Source: Klebsiella terrigena (lineage in GTDB: Bacteria > Pseudomonadota > Gammaproteobacteria > Enterobacterales > Enterobacteriaceae). From it: DNA of 64,000 bases. Shown here piece by piece: positions 36,225 to 45,400 of this stretch (its first letter is position 1; each line of letters begins with the position of its first letter). The stretch covers positions 62,001 to 126,000 of the forward strand of contig NZ_BJNO01000010.1 of the NCBI RefSeq assembly GCF_006539725.1, in the 5' to 3' direction. A program made the translations under genes and the position numbers. The notes beneath the pieces were generated by a model. That model searched no databases. It was not told the origin of the DNA and worked only from the letters and a program-made list of their open reading frames with translations.

Positions 36225-38417
36225 CTACTTCTGGCGCAACAGCCGCAGGGCGTTGACGGTGACCAGCACCGTGGCGCCGGTATCCGCCAGCACCGCCAGC
36301 CAAAGTCCGGTCAGGCCGAGCAGCGTGGTTATCAGGAAAATCCCCTTCAGTCCCAGCGCAATCGCAATGTTCTGCCGGATGTTGGCATGGGTGGCGCGAG
36401 CCAGCGAAATCATCTGCGCCAGGCCGGTTAAGCTGTTATGGGTTAATGCCGCGTCGGCGGTCTCCAGCGCCACGTCGGTGCCGCTGCCCATCGCAATGCC
36501 GATGGTGGCCGCCTTCATGGCCGGCGCGTCGTTGATGCCGTCGCCGACCATCGCCAGCGGCGTTTCGGCGTTGAGCGCCATCACCGCCGTGACCTTATCG
36601 GCAGGCAGCAGCCCTGCGCGGAACGCCAGCCCCAGCTCGTCGGCGATGGCTGCCGCCGCGCGCGGGTTATCGCCGGTCAGGATCACCCCCTGTACGCCGA
36701 GCTGACGCAGATCTTCAACCGCCTGGCGGGCGTCGTCGCGCAGGGTATCGCGCAGCGCCAGTATACCGAGCAGGATATCCTCACGCAGCACCAGCACCAC
36801 CGTTTGGCCAGCGCTCTCCAACTGCTGGATCTGCTCTTCATACGCCGCCGCCGCTCCTTTACCTGCCGCGCAAATCAGCACCCGGTGGCCGGCAACGTCG
36901 GCTTCGATGCCGGAACCGGCCAGCGCGCGCTGGGCGCTGGCGGTGGGGATATTCAGCCCCCGCTGCTGCGCTTCGCGGACGATGGCCTGGGCCAGCGGAT
37001 GGCTGGAGCCTTGCTCCACCGCGGCGGCCAGCGCCAGCAGGTCGTTCTCATTGATGTCGGCGGTAACGATCGCTGCGCTCACGCGCGGCTGGCCGACGGT
37101 CAGGGTGCCGGTTTTATCAAAGGCGACCTGGCGAATCTGGCCCAGCTGTTCAAGCGCGGCGCCGCCTTTAATCAGCGCACCGCGACGGGCCGCGACCGCC
37201 AGCCCGGAGGTGATTGCCGCCGGGGTGGAAATCACCAGCGCGCACGGGCAGCCGATCAGCAGCAGCGTCAGCCCCTTGTAGATCCACGGCAGCCAGGCGC
37301 CGGCAAAAAGCAGCGGCGGTACGACGGCTACCAGCAGGGCAACGAGCATAATGGCCGGGGTATAAATGCGGCTAAAGCGATCGATAAAACGCTCGATGGG
37401 CGCGCGGCGCTCTTCGGCTTCCTCAATCAGCTTCAGAATACGATCGATAGCGCTGTCGCCGGGTTCGGAGATGACCGTCAGCTGCACCAGACGGTCGACG
37501 CTGGTTGCGCCTGCCGCCACGCGCTGGCCGGCGCTGCGTTCCACCGGGACGGATTCGCCGGTTAACGCGCTCTCATCGAAGCTGGCAAACGGCGTCATCA
37601 GCTGACCATCGGCGGGCAGGCGTCCGCCGGCGGCGACCTCAATCAGATCCCCGGGGCGCAGGTCGCGCTGGGCGACGGTTTCCCGCACGCCGTCGCGGAT
37701 CCGCGTGGCGGTATCGGGCTTGAGGGCCATGAGCGCGCTGACGCCCTGGCGAGCGCGGCTGGCGGCCCAGCCTTCAAGGCGTTCGCCGATCAGGAACAGC
37801 AGCAGCACCATCGCGGCTTCGGCGGTGGCACCGATAAACAGCGCCCCGATGGCGGCGACGCTCATTAGCGTTTCAATGGCAAACCAACTGCCGCTTCTCA
37901 TCAAACGCACCGCCTGGCGCGCGACCGGCCACAGGCCAACGAGGGTGGTGGCAACGAAGGCCAGCTCGCCGAAAGGGTGGTAAAACTGCTCCAGCCCCCA
38001 GCTCAGCGCCATCATCAGCACCAGGGTTATTAGCGGCAGATTCTCCCGCAGCCGGGAGGTTTCCTGCTGCGGAGTCTCTTCATCGCGCAGGGTATAACCC
38101 GCCGAGCGCACCGCGCTTTCCACCTGCGGGCGGATATCGCTCCCGGCGTTCACCAGCAGCTTTTGCGTGGCAAACAGCACCTGTACCTGGCTGACGCCCG
38201 GCACCTGGCGTACGGCGTTCTCGACCTTGCGGGCGCAGGCGGCGCAGTCCATGCCGTCGATTAACCAGCTGTAGCGCGCGGTTTCCAGGGGTTCTTCGCG
38301 GGCTTGCGCCGCGCAGGAGGAGTCCGTACAGCAGCTGTCAGGCTGTGCGGCTGCGGGTTTTAATTTGAATGACGAGAACTGTGGGACTTTTTTATCCTGA
38401 GCTTCTGGAGTCGACAT
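36225..38417 (-). CDS. zntA: ZntA Zn(II)/Cd(II)/Pb(II)-exporting P-type ATPase
   Basis: Inner-membrane P1B ATPase that pumps zinc, cadmium and lead out of the cytosol. 730 aa. An N-terminal cysteine cluster (CCTDSSC) precedes the heavy-metal-associated domain with GMDCAACARKVE (about residues 53-64). Further motifs are the transmembrane CPC site in GCPCALVIS (near 392), the phosphorylated Asp in DKTGTLT, and GDGINDAPA near 625. Its promoter carries a perfect ZntR operator. Confidence 0.97.
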   Translation of the reverse strand: MSTPEAQDKKVPQFSSFKLKPAAAQPDSCCTDSSCAAQAREEPLETARYSWLIDGMDCAACARKVENAVRQVPGVSQVQVLFATQKLLVNAGSDIRPQVESAVRSAGYTLRDEETPQQETSRLRENLPLITLVLMMALSWGLEQFYHPFGELAFVATTLVGLWPVARQAVRLMRSGSWFAIETLMSVAAIGALFIGATAEAAMVLLLFLIGERLEGWAASRARQGVSALMALKPDTATRIRDGVRETVAQRDLRPGDLIEVAAGGRLPADGQLMTPFASFDESALTGESVPVERSAGQRVAAGATSVDRLVQLTVISEPGDSAIDRILKLIEEAEERRAPIERFIDRFSRIYTPAIMLVALLVAVVPPLLFAGAWLPWIYKGLTLLLIGCPCALVISTPAAITSGLAVAARRGALIKGGAALEQLGQIRQVAFDKTGTLTVGQPRVSAAIVTADINENDLLALAAAVEQGSSHPLAQAIVREAQQRGLNIPTASAQRALAGSGIEADVAGHRVLICAAGKGAAAAYEEQIQQLESAGQTVVLVLREDILLGILALRDTLRDDARQAVEDLRQLGVQGVILTGDNPRAAAAIADELGLAFRAGLLPADKVTAVMALNAETPLAMVGDGINDAPAMKAATIGIAMGSGTDVALETADAALTHNSLTGLAQMISLARATHANIRQNIAIALGLKGIFLITTLLGLTGLWLAVLADTGATVLVTVNALRLLRQK

Positions 38418-38455
38418 GGGACCCTCCGGGTAATGATAATTTTCTCATTGCCCAG

Positions 38456-38487
38456 AGGATACACTCTGGAGTCGACTCCAGAGTCAA
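38456..38487 (-). promoter_or_regulatory. zntA promoter with ZntR operator
   Basis: ACTCTGGAGTC and its exact mirror complement make a 22-bp palindrome at 38463-38484, identical in form to the E. coli ZntR operator. On the minus strand the -35 TTGACT (38487-38482) and -10 TATCCT (38461-38456) are 20 bp apart, the over-long spacing that MerR-family activators such as ZntR correct by DNA distortion. Confidence 0.93.
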
Positions 38488-38495
38488 GCGCTAAA

Positions 38496-39122
38496 TTAGA
38501 GGTACAGCGCGCGCACGATCAGGAAGTGCCCGGCGAAGTAGAAGGCGGCGGCAATCGCGTTATCGGCGCGGAAGCGGCGGCGATAGTGGCTGACCAGCCA
38601 GACAATATTCCCCAGCAGCAGGAAGGCGGCGCCGATAAAGCCGGAGAGGGCGGTATCGGTCGGGCGCACGAACCACAGCTCCCCCGCCAGCCAGACCATC
38701 ACCAGCGTCATGCCGATAAAGGTGAATACCGGCAGGCGCATCTCTTCCAGCCGGGTCCAGATAACCGCCAGCAGCAGCGCGCCAACGACCAGCAGCACCA
38801 GCGGCAGCGGCCAGAAAAATGACAGCGTCATCTGGCTGGCAAACCAGATGGTATAGAGCAGATGCGAAAGGAAAAAGGCGCCGACGGCGTACATCACCCG
38901 CTGGCGCGGCAGCAGCGTCAGCGCGTCGCCGACCAGCGAGGCGCACAGGCCGGCCAGCACCAGGTAGCTGATGGCGTTGAACATCGGCGCCTGCCAGGCA
39001 AGCAGCAGCAGGAGAATGAGCGTAACGGGTTTAAACAACCAACGTTGCCACGTTGGCCCACGATAGGACGCATCGACGTAAAGCCATGCGGAAAAACAGA
39101 CAGCAATAAACGACCAAAGCAT
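38496..39122 (-). CDS. yhhN: YhhN membrane protein, lysoplasmalogenase (TMEM86) family
   Basis: Integral membrane protein of 208 aa with about eight hydrophobic segments, same length as E. coli YhhN. The family includes TMEM86 lysoplasmalogenases; the bacterial substrate is not established. It lies upstream of zntA in the same direction, but the ZntR promoter lies between them, so zntA has its own control. Confidence 0.92.
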   Translation of the reverse strand: MLWSFIAVCFSAWLYVDASYRGPTWQRWLFKPVTLILLLLLAWQAPMFNAISYLVLAGLCASLVGDALTLLPRQRVMYAVGAFFLSHLLYTIWFASQMTLSFFWPLPLVLLVVGALLLAVIWTRLEEMRLPVFTFIGMTLVMVWLAGELWFVRPTDTALSGFIGAAFLLLGNIVWLVSHYRRRFRADNAIAAAFYFAGHFLIVRALYL

Positions 39123-39304
39123 AGTGAGTCCCTGTATCTGTTATCGCTATACCCGCCGCCTTACAGGCCGCAACCCGAAATGCATAGGGTATAAGTAGTT
39201 GTACTGACGGTACTAATGTTCAGTGTAGTGGCTCGGGAGGGCAGATGACAACGTTAATCAAGGCACGGTATGCTGATTCCTGAGAATTCCTGGGGGTAAG
39301 ATGA

Positions 39305-39664
39305 ATGAGTAAGATCCCGCTGTTTTTTATTATCGTCGTGGCCATCATTGTGGTGGCGGCATCGGTTCGCTATGCGCAGCAGCGACGGGAAGGCAGGGAC
39401 AACGACGCCGCGCCGCTGCTGCAAAGGCAGGTGGTGGTGAGCAACAAGCGGGAGAAGGTGATTAACGATCGTCGTTCGCGCCAGCAAGCCGTCTCCCCGG
39501 CCGGCAGCGAGATGCGCTATGACGTCAGCTTCAGGCCGGAAAGCGGCGGGCTCGAAGTCAGCTTTCGTCTCGAAGAGGCGCAGTATCATGCGCTTAGCGT
39601 TGGCGACAGGGGAATGCTGAGCTACAAAGGCTCAAGGTTTGTCGCGTTTACGCCAGATCCTTGA
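39305..39664 (+). CDS. yhhM: YhhM, DUF2500 family protein
   Basis: 119 aa with one N-terminal transmembrane helix (about residues 4-22) and a soluble beta-rich domain ending GMLSYKGSRFVAFTPD, typical of DUF2500. Function unknown. It is encoded opposite to yhhN and yhhL, as in E. coli. Confidence 0.9.
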   Translation: MSKIPLFFIIVVAIIVVAASVRYAQQRREGRDNDAAPLLQRQVVVSNKREKVINDRRSRQQAVSPAGSEMRYDVSFRPESGGLEVSFRLEEAQYHALSVGDRGMLSYKGSRFVAFTPDP

Positions 39665-39721
39665 GCCTGCTGTGTCCGGCTATGCTACGCGCCGTGCGGC
39701 GCGGCAGCGAGCCGGGCGCCA

Positions 39722-40000
39722 TCACTTCTTACGCAGCGTGGCCTTGAGCTTTTTCTGCCAGGCAACCAGCTCGAATACGCCGAAGACAAAAATGCGTACC
39801 TGCTCGAAGCGGCCCAGCGGCGGCGCATCTTTTGGCTGAGTGGCCTTCAGCAGCGTCAGCTGCAGGCCGTGCATCAGGATCATAAAGATAAGCGCGACGT
39901 TGACGAAAATATTCAGCGGCTTAGGGAAAGGCTGAAACAGGTTTAAGAGCAAAAAGGCCCATACGCACAGCATCAGTACCCGGCCCAGATTAATCAGCAT
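39722..40000 (-). CDS. yhhL: YhhL, DUF1145 family membrane protein
   Basis: 92 aa from the ATG at 40000 (MLINLGRVLM). Two hydrophobic segments (about 8-25 and 32-50) are followed by a basic C-terminus (KKLKATLRKK). It overlaps the rsmD end by 11 bp and is probably translated from the rsmD message. Function unknown. Confidence 0.9.
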   Translation of the reverse strand: MLINLGRVLMLCVWAFLLLNLFQPFPKPLNIFVNVALIFMILMHGLQLTLLKATQPKDAPPLGRFEQVRIFVFGVFELVAWQKKLKATLRKK

Positions 40001-40586
40001 TCTTTTCTCCTTGTGCCTCTCGTTGATAGAGGCGGTAGGCGACCTGTCCGGCCACTTTCTCACGATACAGGTGCCAGCCGGCCGGTACCGGCGGTAGCCC
40101 ATTTTCGACTTCACTTTCGACGTAGATCAGCGCCTCGTCGGCGAGCCAGCCGTTATTCTCCAGCAGCCGCAGCGTCTCCTCCAGCAGTCCTTTACGGAAA
40201 GGCGGGTCGACGAAGGCTATCTGGTGCGGCGTGCCGGGCTGATTAAGCCAGGTCAGGGTATTGGTGTTGACCACCGTGCCGTTGCTGGCTTTCAGGGTCG
40301 CCAGGTTTTTCTGCAGCTGCTGGGCAACGCCGCGCTCCATCTCAAGCAGCGTGGTGCTGCCCGCGTAGCGGGAGAGCGCTTCCAGGCCCAGCGCGCCGCT
40401 GCCGGCAAAGCAGTCCAGGCAGCGCGCGTCGACCATAGACGGCGCCAGCCAGTTAAAAAGGGTTTCACGGACCCGGTCGGTGGTCGGGCGCAGGCCCGGG
40501 CTCTCCGGCACCGGTAATTTCCGGCCCCGCCACTGTCCGCCGATAATGCGGATCTGGCCGCTGCCTGCGTGGTTTGGTTTCTTCAT
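39990..40586 (-). CDS. rsmD: RsmD 16S rRNA m2G966 methyltransferase
   Basis: Cytosolic enzyme that methylates G966 of 16S rRNA using S-adenosylmethionine. 198 aa from MKKPNHAGSG (40586), the E. coli start and length; an ATG four codons earlier is less likely. SAM-binding CLDCFAGSGALGLEAL is near residue 58 and the catalytic IAFVDPPF near 125. Divergent from ftsY. Confidence 0.96.
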   Translation of the reverse strand: MKKPNHAGSGQIRIIGGQWRGRKLPVPESPGLRPTTDRVRETLFNWLAPSMVDARCLDCFAGSGALGLEALSRYAGSTTLLEMERGVAQQLQKNLATLKASNGTVVNTNTLTWLNQPGTPHQIAFVDPPFRKGLLEETLRLLENNGWLADEALIYVESEVENGLPPVPAGWHLYREKVAGQVAYRLYQREAQGEKNAD

Positions 40587-40778
40587 CTCTCTGCTCAAGT
40601 CTCAACTTCCAGCCTGCTATTCTAGCGATCGAAGGCGGATGACGAAACCTTAATCCGGGGGCGGTGATGCGCGTTAAGTTAAGTGATAGACTATCTGACT
40701 AATTTCATTATTTTTCAGCTTCCGCGACAGATATGCCGAAGCTGTGCCATGAATAATCAGCGAGGAGTGTAGTCGCAA

Positions 40779-42392
40779 ATGGCGAAAGAGAAAAAACGTG
40801 GCTTCTTTTCCTGGCTGGGCTTTGGACAAAAAGAGCAGGCGCAGGAAACAGAAGTTGAACAAAAAGTAGAAGGGCTGCAGGAAGCTGCGGAGCAGGCTCC
40901 TGCCGAACAAGCGCCGGCTGAGACCGTCGTGGCGCCTGAAGCCGAAGCGGATCGCGCCCCGGCGCCGGAGAAAGCAGATCCGGAGGCCTTTGCCGCTGAC
41001 GTCGTTGAGGTCACCGAACAGGTTGTCGAAAGCGAGCAGCCGCAGCCGGTAGCAGAAACCATCGTGGAAGAGGCGGTTCAGCCGCTGCCAGCGATAGACG
41101 CTGCGCCGACCGTTGACGTAGCGAAAGACGCCGCGGTAGAAGAAATCGCCGCTGAGCCGGCCGTCGTCGAGCCGCAAGTGCAACAAGCCGTAGTCGACGA
41201 AACGCCGGTGGAAGAGCCGCTGGTTGAAGAGCCGCTGGTTGAAGAGGTGATTGCCGAGCCTGCGGTTGCCGAAGCGCTTGCTGAACAAGAGCCGGAAGAG
41301 ACTATCGCCGAGCCGCAGGCCGCCGTGGTGGAAGATACGCTGATTGAGGACGCGCCTGCGCTGTCTGACGATGAGCTGGAAGCCCAGGCGCTGGCGGCAG
41401 AGGTTGAGGCAGAGACTGAGGAAGAGAGCGAGCCGCAGGAAGCCGCTCAGATCGAGCAGGAGAAGCCGACGAAAGAGGGCTTCTTTGCGCGACTCAAGCG
41501 CAGCCTGGTTAAAACGAAACAGAACCTTGGTTCCGGATTTATCAGTCTGTTCCGCGGCAAAAAAATAGATGATGATCTCTTCGAAGAGCTGGAAGAGCAG
41601 CTGCTGATCGCCGACGTGGGCGTGGAAACGACGCGTAAGATTATTACCCACCTTACCGACGTTGCCAGCCGCAAGCAGCTCCGCGATGCCGAAGCGCTGT
41701 ATGGCCTGCTGAAAGAGGAGATGGGCGATATTCTGGCTAAGGTTGACCAGCCGCTGAACGTTGAAGGGAAAACGCCGTTTGTTATTCTGATGGTTGGCGT
41801 CAACGGCGTGGGTAAAACCACGACCATCGGCAAGCTGGCGCGTCAGTTTGAGCAGCAGGGCAAGTCGGTCATGCTGGCCGCGGGGGATACCTTCCGCGCC
41901 GCAGCGGTTGAGCAGCTGCAGGTTTGGGGTCAGCGGAATAATATTCCGGTGATTGCGCAGCATACCGGTGCGGATTCGGCTTCGGTTATTTTCGACGCCA
42001 TTCAGGCCGCTAAGGCGCGCAACGTTGACGTCCTGATTGCCGATACCGCGGGTCGTCTGCAGAATAAATCGCACCTGATGGAAGAGCTGAAGAAAATTGT
42101 CCGCGTGATGAAGAAGCTGGACGAAGATGCCCCGCATGAAGTGATGCTGACAATTGATGCCAGCACCGGGCAGAACGCGATTAGCCAGGCCAAACTGTTC
42201 CATGAAGCCGTTGGCCTGACCGGCATCACGCTGACTAAGCTGGACGGTACCGCGAAAGGTGGGGTTATCTTCTCGGTTGCCGACCAGTTCAGTATTCCGA
42301 TTCGCTATATTGGCGTCGGTGAACGTATTGAGGATCTGCGTCCGTTTAACGCGGGCGACTTTATTGAGGCACTTTTTGCCCGAGAGGATTAA
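40779..42392 (+). CDS. ftsY: FtsY signal recognition particle receptor
   Basis: SRP receptor GTPase that docks ribosome-nascent chain complexes at SecYEG. 537 aa, longer than the 497 of E. coli. The extra length is in the acidic N-terminal A domain (about residues 15-230), with tandem copies of EEPLV. The NG domain follows: G1 GVNGVGKTTTIGK, DTAGRLQNK and TKLDGTAKGG. First gene of the ftsYEX set, 2 bp before ftsE. Confidence 0.97.
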   Translation: MAKEKKRGFFSWLGFGQKEQAQETEVEQKVEGLQEAAEQAPAEQAPAETVVAPEAEADRAPAPEKADPEAFAADVVEVTEQVVESEQPQPVAETIVEEAVQPLPAIDAAPTVDVAKDAAVEEIAAEPAVVEPQVQQAVVDETPVEEPLVEEPLVEEVIAEPAVAEALAEQEPEETIAEPQAAVVEDTLIEDAPALSDDELEAQALAAEVEAETEEESEPQEAAQIEQEKPTKEGFFARLKRSLVKTKQNLGSGFISLFRGKKIDDDLFEELEEQLLIADVGVETTRKIITHLTDVASRKQLRDAEALYGLLKEEMGDILAKVDQPLNVEGKTPFVILMVGVNGVGKTTTIGKLARQFEQQGKSVMLAAGDTFRAAAVEQLQVWGQRNNIPVIAQHTGADSASVIFDAIQAAKARNVDVLIADTAGRLQNKSHLMEELKKIVRVMKKLDEDAPHEVMLTIDASTGQNAISQAKLFHEAVGLTGITLTKLDGTAKGGVIFSVADQFSIPIRYIGVGERIEDLRPFNAGDFIEALFARED

Positions 42393-42394
42393 TC

Positions 42395-43063
42395 ATGATT
42401 CGCTTTGAACAAGTCAGCAAAGCCTATCTCGGTGGGAGACAAGCGCTGCAGGGGGTGAACTTCCACCTGCAGTCGGGCGAGATGGCGTTCCTGACCGGCC
42501 ACTCCGGCGCGGGGAAAAGTACCCTGCTCAAGCTTATCTGCGGCATCGAGCGGCCGAGCGCCGGCAAAATTTTGTTCGGCGGCCACGATATTAGCCGCCT
42601 GAAGAGCCGTGAGGTGCCGTTTTTGCGCCGCCAGATCGGCATGATTTTCCAGGACCACCATCTGCTGATGGATCGCACCGTGTTTGATAACGTGGCGATC
42701 CCGCTGATTATTGCCGGCGCCAGCGGGGATGATATCCGCCGCCGGGTGTCGGCGGCGCTGGATAAAGTCGGGCTGCTGGACAAAGCGAAAAATCTTCCTA
42801 TCCAACTCTCCGGCGGTGAGCAGCAGCGCGTGGGCATCGCCCGTGCGGTAGTGAACAAGCCGGCGGTGCTGCTGGCGGATGAACCGACCGGTAACCTCGA
42901 CGAGGCGCTCTCGGAGGGGATTTTACGACTGTTTGAAGAGTTTAACCGCGTAGGGGTCACGGTTCTGATGGCGACGCACGACCTGGGGCTGATCTCCAGT
43001 CGTTCGTATCGCATGCTGACCCTGAGCGACGGGCATATGCACGGAGGCCACTGGGGTGAATAA
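42395..43063 (+). CDS. ftsE: FtsE cell division ATPase
   Basis: ATP-binding partner of FtsX; the complex controls septal peptidoglycan hydrolases through EnvC. 222 aa, E. coli length. Walker [15 protein letters not shown] near residue 35, signature [13 protein letters not shown] near 136, Walker [13 protein letters not shown] near 160. Overlaps ftsX by 8 bp. Confidence 0.97.
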   Translation: MIRFEQVSKAYLGGRQALQGVNFHLQSGEMAFLTGHSGAGKSTLLKLICGIERPSAGKILFGGHDISRLKSREVPFLRRQIGMIFQDHHLLMDRTVFDNVAIPLIIAGASGDDIRRRVSAALDKVGLLDKAKNLPIQLSGGEQQRVGIARAVVNKPAVLLADEPTGNLDEALSEGILRLFEEFNRVGVTVLMATHDLGLISSRSYRMLTLSDGHMHGGHWGE

Positions 43064-44108
43064 GCGCGACGCAATAAACCACATTCGCCAGTTTGGCAGC
43101 CGATTTGACCGCATCCGCAATGCCGCAGGGGCAGGCGGTGGGCGCAATGCGCCGAAGCGGCCAAAAGCGGCGCCGAACCCGGCTTCTCGTAAAAGCAACG
43201 TTTTCAATGAGCAGGTGCGCTACGCCTGGCACGGTGCGGTTCAGGATCTGAAAAGCACGCCGCTGGCCACCTTTCTGACCATCATGGTCATCGCCATTTC
43301 GCTGACGCTGCCGAGCGTGTGCTACATGGTGTACAAAAACGTTAACAGCGCGGCGTCGCAGTACTATCCATCGCCGCAGATCACCGTCTACCTGGAGAAG
43401 ACGCTGGACGATGACGCCGCGGCGCGGGTGGTCGGGCAGCTGCAGGCGGAGCAGGGCGTGGAGAAGGTCAACTATCTGTCGCGGGATGAAGCCTTAGGCG
43501 AGTTCCGCAACTGGTCCGGCTTTGGCGGCGCGCTGGATATGCTGGAAGAGAACCCGCTGCCGGCGGTGGCGATTGTCGTGCCGAAGCTGGATTTCCAGGG
43601 GACCGACTCGCTCAACACCCTGCGCGATCGGGTTGCGCATATTCAGGGCGTCGATGAAGTCCGCATGGATGACAGCTGGTTTGCTCGCCTCTCTTCGCTG
43701 ACCGGGCTGGTTGGCCGCGTCTCGGCGCTGATTGGCGTGCTGATGGTGGCCGCCGTGTTCCTGGTGATCGGCAACAGCGTGCGCCTGAGCATCTTTGCCC
43801 GCCGCGATACCATCAACGTGCAGAAGCTGATTGGCGCAACGGACGGTTTTATCCTGCGTCCGTTCCTCTACGGCGGCGCGTTGCTGGGCTTCTGCGGGGC
43901 GTTTTTATCGCTGATCCTGTCGGAGATTATGGTGATGCGTCTGTCATCAGCGGTAACGGAAGTGGCGAAGGTATTCGGCACTCAGTTTGAGCTCAGCGGC
44001 CTGGGCTTCGACGAGTGTCTGCTGATGCTGATCGTCTGCTCGATGATCGGCTGGGTCGCGGCCTGGCTGGCGACGGTGCAACATTTACGTCACTTTACTC
44101 CCGATTAA
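43056..44108 (+). CDS. ftsX: FtsX cell division membrane protein
   Basis: Inner-membrane subunit of FtsEX, 350 aa. A basic cytoplasmic N-terminus with a low-complexity stretch ([18 protein letters not shown]) precedes the first helix (about 75-98). A periplasmic loop (about 100-220) that contacts EnvC is followed by three C-terminal helices. Its start overlaps ftsE. Parts of its 3' end and downstream DNA carry rpoH promoters in E. coli. Confidence 0.96.
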   Translation: MNKRDAINHIRQFGSRFDRIRNAAGAGGGRNAPKRPKAAPNPASRKSNVFNEQVRYAWHGAVQDLKSTPLATFLTIMVIAISLTLPSVCYMVYKNVNSAASQYYPSPQITVYLEKTLDDDAAARVVGQLQAEQGVEKVNYLSRDEALGEFRNWSGFGGALDMLEENPLPAVAIVVPKLDFQGTDSLNTLRDRVAHIQGVDEVRMDDSWFARLSSLTGLVGRVSALIGVLMVAAVFLVIGNSVRLSIFARRDTINVQKLIGATDGFILRPFLYGGALLGFCGAFLSLILSEIMVMRLSSAVTEVAKVFGTQFELSGLGFDECLLMLIVCSMIGWVAAWLATVQHLRHFTPD

Positions 44109-44164
44109 AAATTTTCTGGTATAATCTTTCCCTGCACTGACTGAATGTCTCTCTGCAGGGAAAG
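44094..44164 (+). promoter_or_regulatory. Candidate rpoH sigma-70 promoter and hairpin after ftsX
   Basis: A perfect TATAAT (44120-44125) follows the ftsX stop, with a TTTACT-like -35 at 44094-44099 (20-bp spacer, long). It could be rpoH P1. Just downstream CTTTCCCTGCA (44126-44136) and its complement (44154-44164) form an 11-bp perfect stem. That may be the ftsX terminator or a structure in the rpoH leader; no T-run follows. Confidence 0.5.
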
Positions 44165-44237
44165 AGTCCCTGTTGTCTCTTCCCTACGCTTCATCTCCAT
44201 GTCACATTTTGTGCGTATTGTATTCACACCGTTGCAT

Positions 44238-44267
44238 GGAACTTGTGGATAAAATCACTGTCTGATA
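44238..44267 (+). promoter_or_regulatory. rpoH sigma-E promoter (P3)
   Basis: GGAACTT (44238-44244), 16 bases, TCTGATA (44261-44267). This fits the sigma-E consensus and is nearly identical to E. coli rpoH P3 in sequence and place, about 106 bp before the rpoH start. It links heat-shock sigma factor synthesis to envelope stress. Confidence 0.85.
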
Positions 44268-44372
44268 CTAATGTGGGTGATATTCTCGTTGCTCATAAAC
44301 GCTGGCATGATTGTTGCCCGGTTGTCTAAGCGGGAACTGTCGAGCCAGACGATATCGATTGAGAGGATTTGA

Positions 44373-45227
44373 ATGACCAAAGATATGCAAACTTTAGCCT
44401 TAGCCCCCGTTGGTAACCTGGAATCCTACATCCGGGCTGCGAACACATGGCCGATGTTATCGGCCGATGAAGAGCGGGAGCTTGCTGAAAAGCTGCATTA
44501 CCAGGGCGATCTGGAAGCAGCGAAAAGGCTGATCCTGTCTCACCTGCGCTTTGTTGTTCATATTGCTCGTAACTACTCGGGCTATGGCCTGCCGCAGGCG
44601 GACCTGATTCAGGAAGGCAACATTGGCCTGATGAAAGCCGTGCGCCGTTTTAATCCGGAAGTTGGCGTGCGCCTGGTCTCCTTTGCCGTGCACTGGATTA
44701 AGGCCGAAATTCACGAATACGTTCTGCGTAACTGGCGTATTGTGAAGGTCGCGACCACCAAAGCCCAGCGTAAGCTGTTCTTTAACCTGCGTAAAACCAA
44801 GCAGCGTCTGGGCTGGTTTAACCAGGATGAAGTCGAAATGGTTGCCCGCGAACTGGGCGTATCAAGCAAAGACGTGCGTGAGATGGAATCACGTATGGCG
44901 GCGCAGGATATGACCTTCGACATGTCGTCGGACGACGAGTCCGATAGCCAGCCGATGGCTCCGGTGCTCTATCTGCAGGATAAAACGTCTAACTTTGCCG
45001 ACGGCATCGAAGACGATAACTGGGAAGAGCAGGCGGCAAACAAGCTGACCGACGCGATGCAGGGCCTCGACGAGCGTAGCCAGGATATCATCCGCGCCCG
45101 CTGGCTGGACGAAGACAACAAGTCCACGCTGCAGGAGCTGGCGGATCGCTACGGCGTTTCGGCTGAGCGCGTGCGCCAGCTTGAAAAGAACGCTATGAAG
45201 AAACTGCGTACCGCTATCGAAGCGTAA
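44373..45227 (+). CDS. rpoH: RpoH heat-shock sigma factor (sigma-32)
   Basis: Alternative sigma factor directing RNA polymerase to heat-shock genes. 284 aa, E. coli length. Region 2 [37 protein letters not shown] (residues about 75-110), the RpoH box [10 protein letters not shown] near 132 and region 4.2 [27 protein letters not shown] near the end are all present. The leader has a sigma-E promoter. The 5' coding region is expected to form the known RNA thermometer, which I did not fold. Confidence 0.98.
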   Translation: MTKDMQTLALAPVGNLESYIRAANTWPMLSADEERELAEKLHYQGDLEAAKRLILSHLRFVVHIARNYSGYGLPQADLIQEGNIGLMKAVRRFNPEVGVRLVSFAVHWIKAEIHEYVLRNWRIVKVATTKAQRKLFFNLRKTKQRLGWFNQDEVEMVARELGVSSKDVREMESRMAAQDMTFDMSSDDESDSQPMAPVLYLQDKTSNFADGIEDDNWEEQAANKLTDAMQGLDERSQDIIRARWLDEDNKSTLQELADRYGVSAERVRQLEKNAMKKLRTAIEA

Positions 45228-45248
45228 GTCCGCGCCCGGCATTAAAAG

Positions 45249-45287
45249 AAGCTCCCGCTGTCTCAGCGGGGGCTTTTTGTTTTTTTA
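45249..45287 (+). terminator. rpoH terminator
   Basis: A 12-bp stem (AAGCTCCCGCTG at 45249-45260 with CAGCGGGGGCTT at 45264-45275, one G-T pair, 3-nt loop) is followed by TTTGTTTTTTT, 22 bp after the rpoH stop. Strong Rho-independent terminator. Confidence 0.93.
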
Positions 45288-45400
45288 TCCCTCCACGCTT
45301 CAACCATATTAATTTCTTCTTCCGCTGGGCTTGAATGCCGGGCAGGCGCTATTGTTTTTAGACAGGCATGACTTACTAAATTCATATAGGGAGAAGGCGG

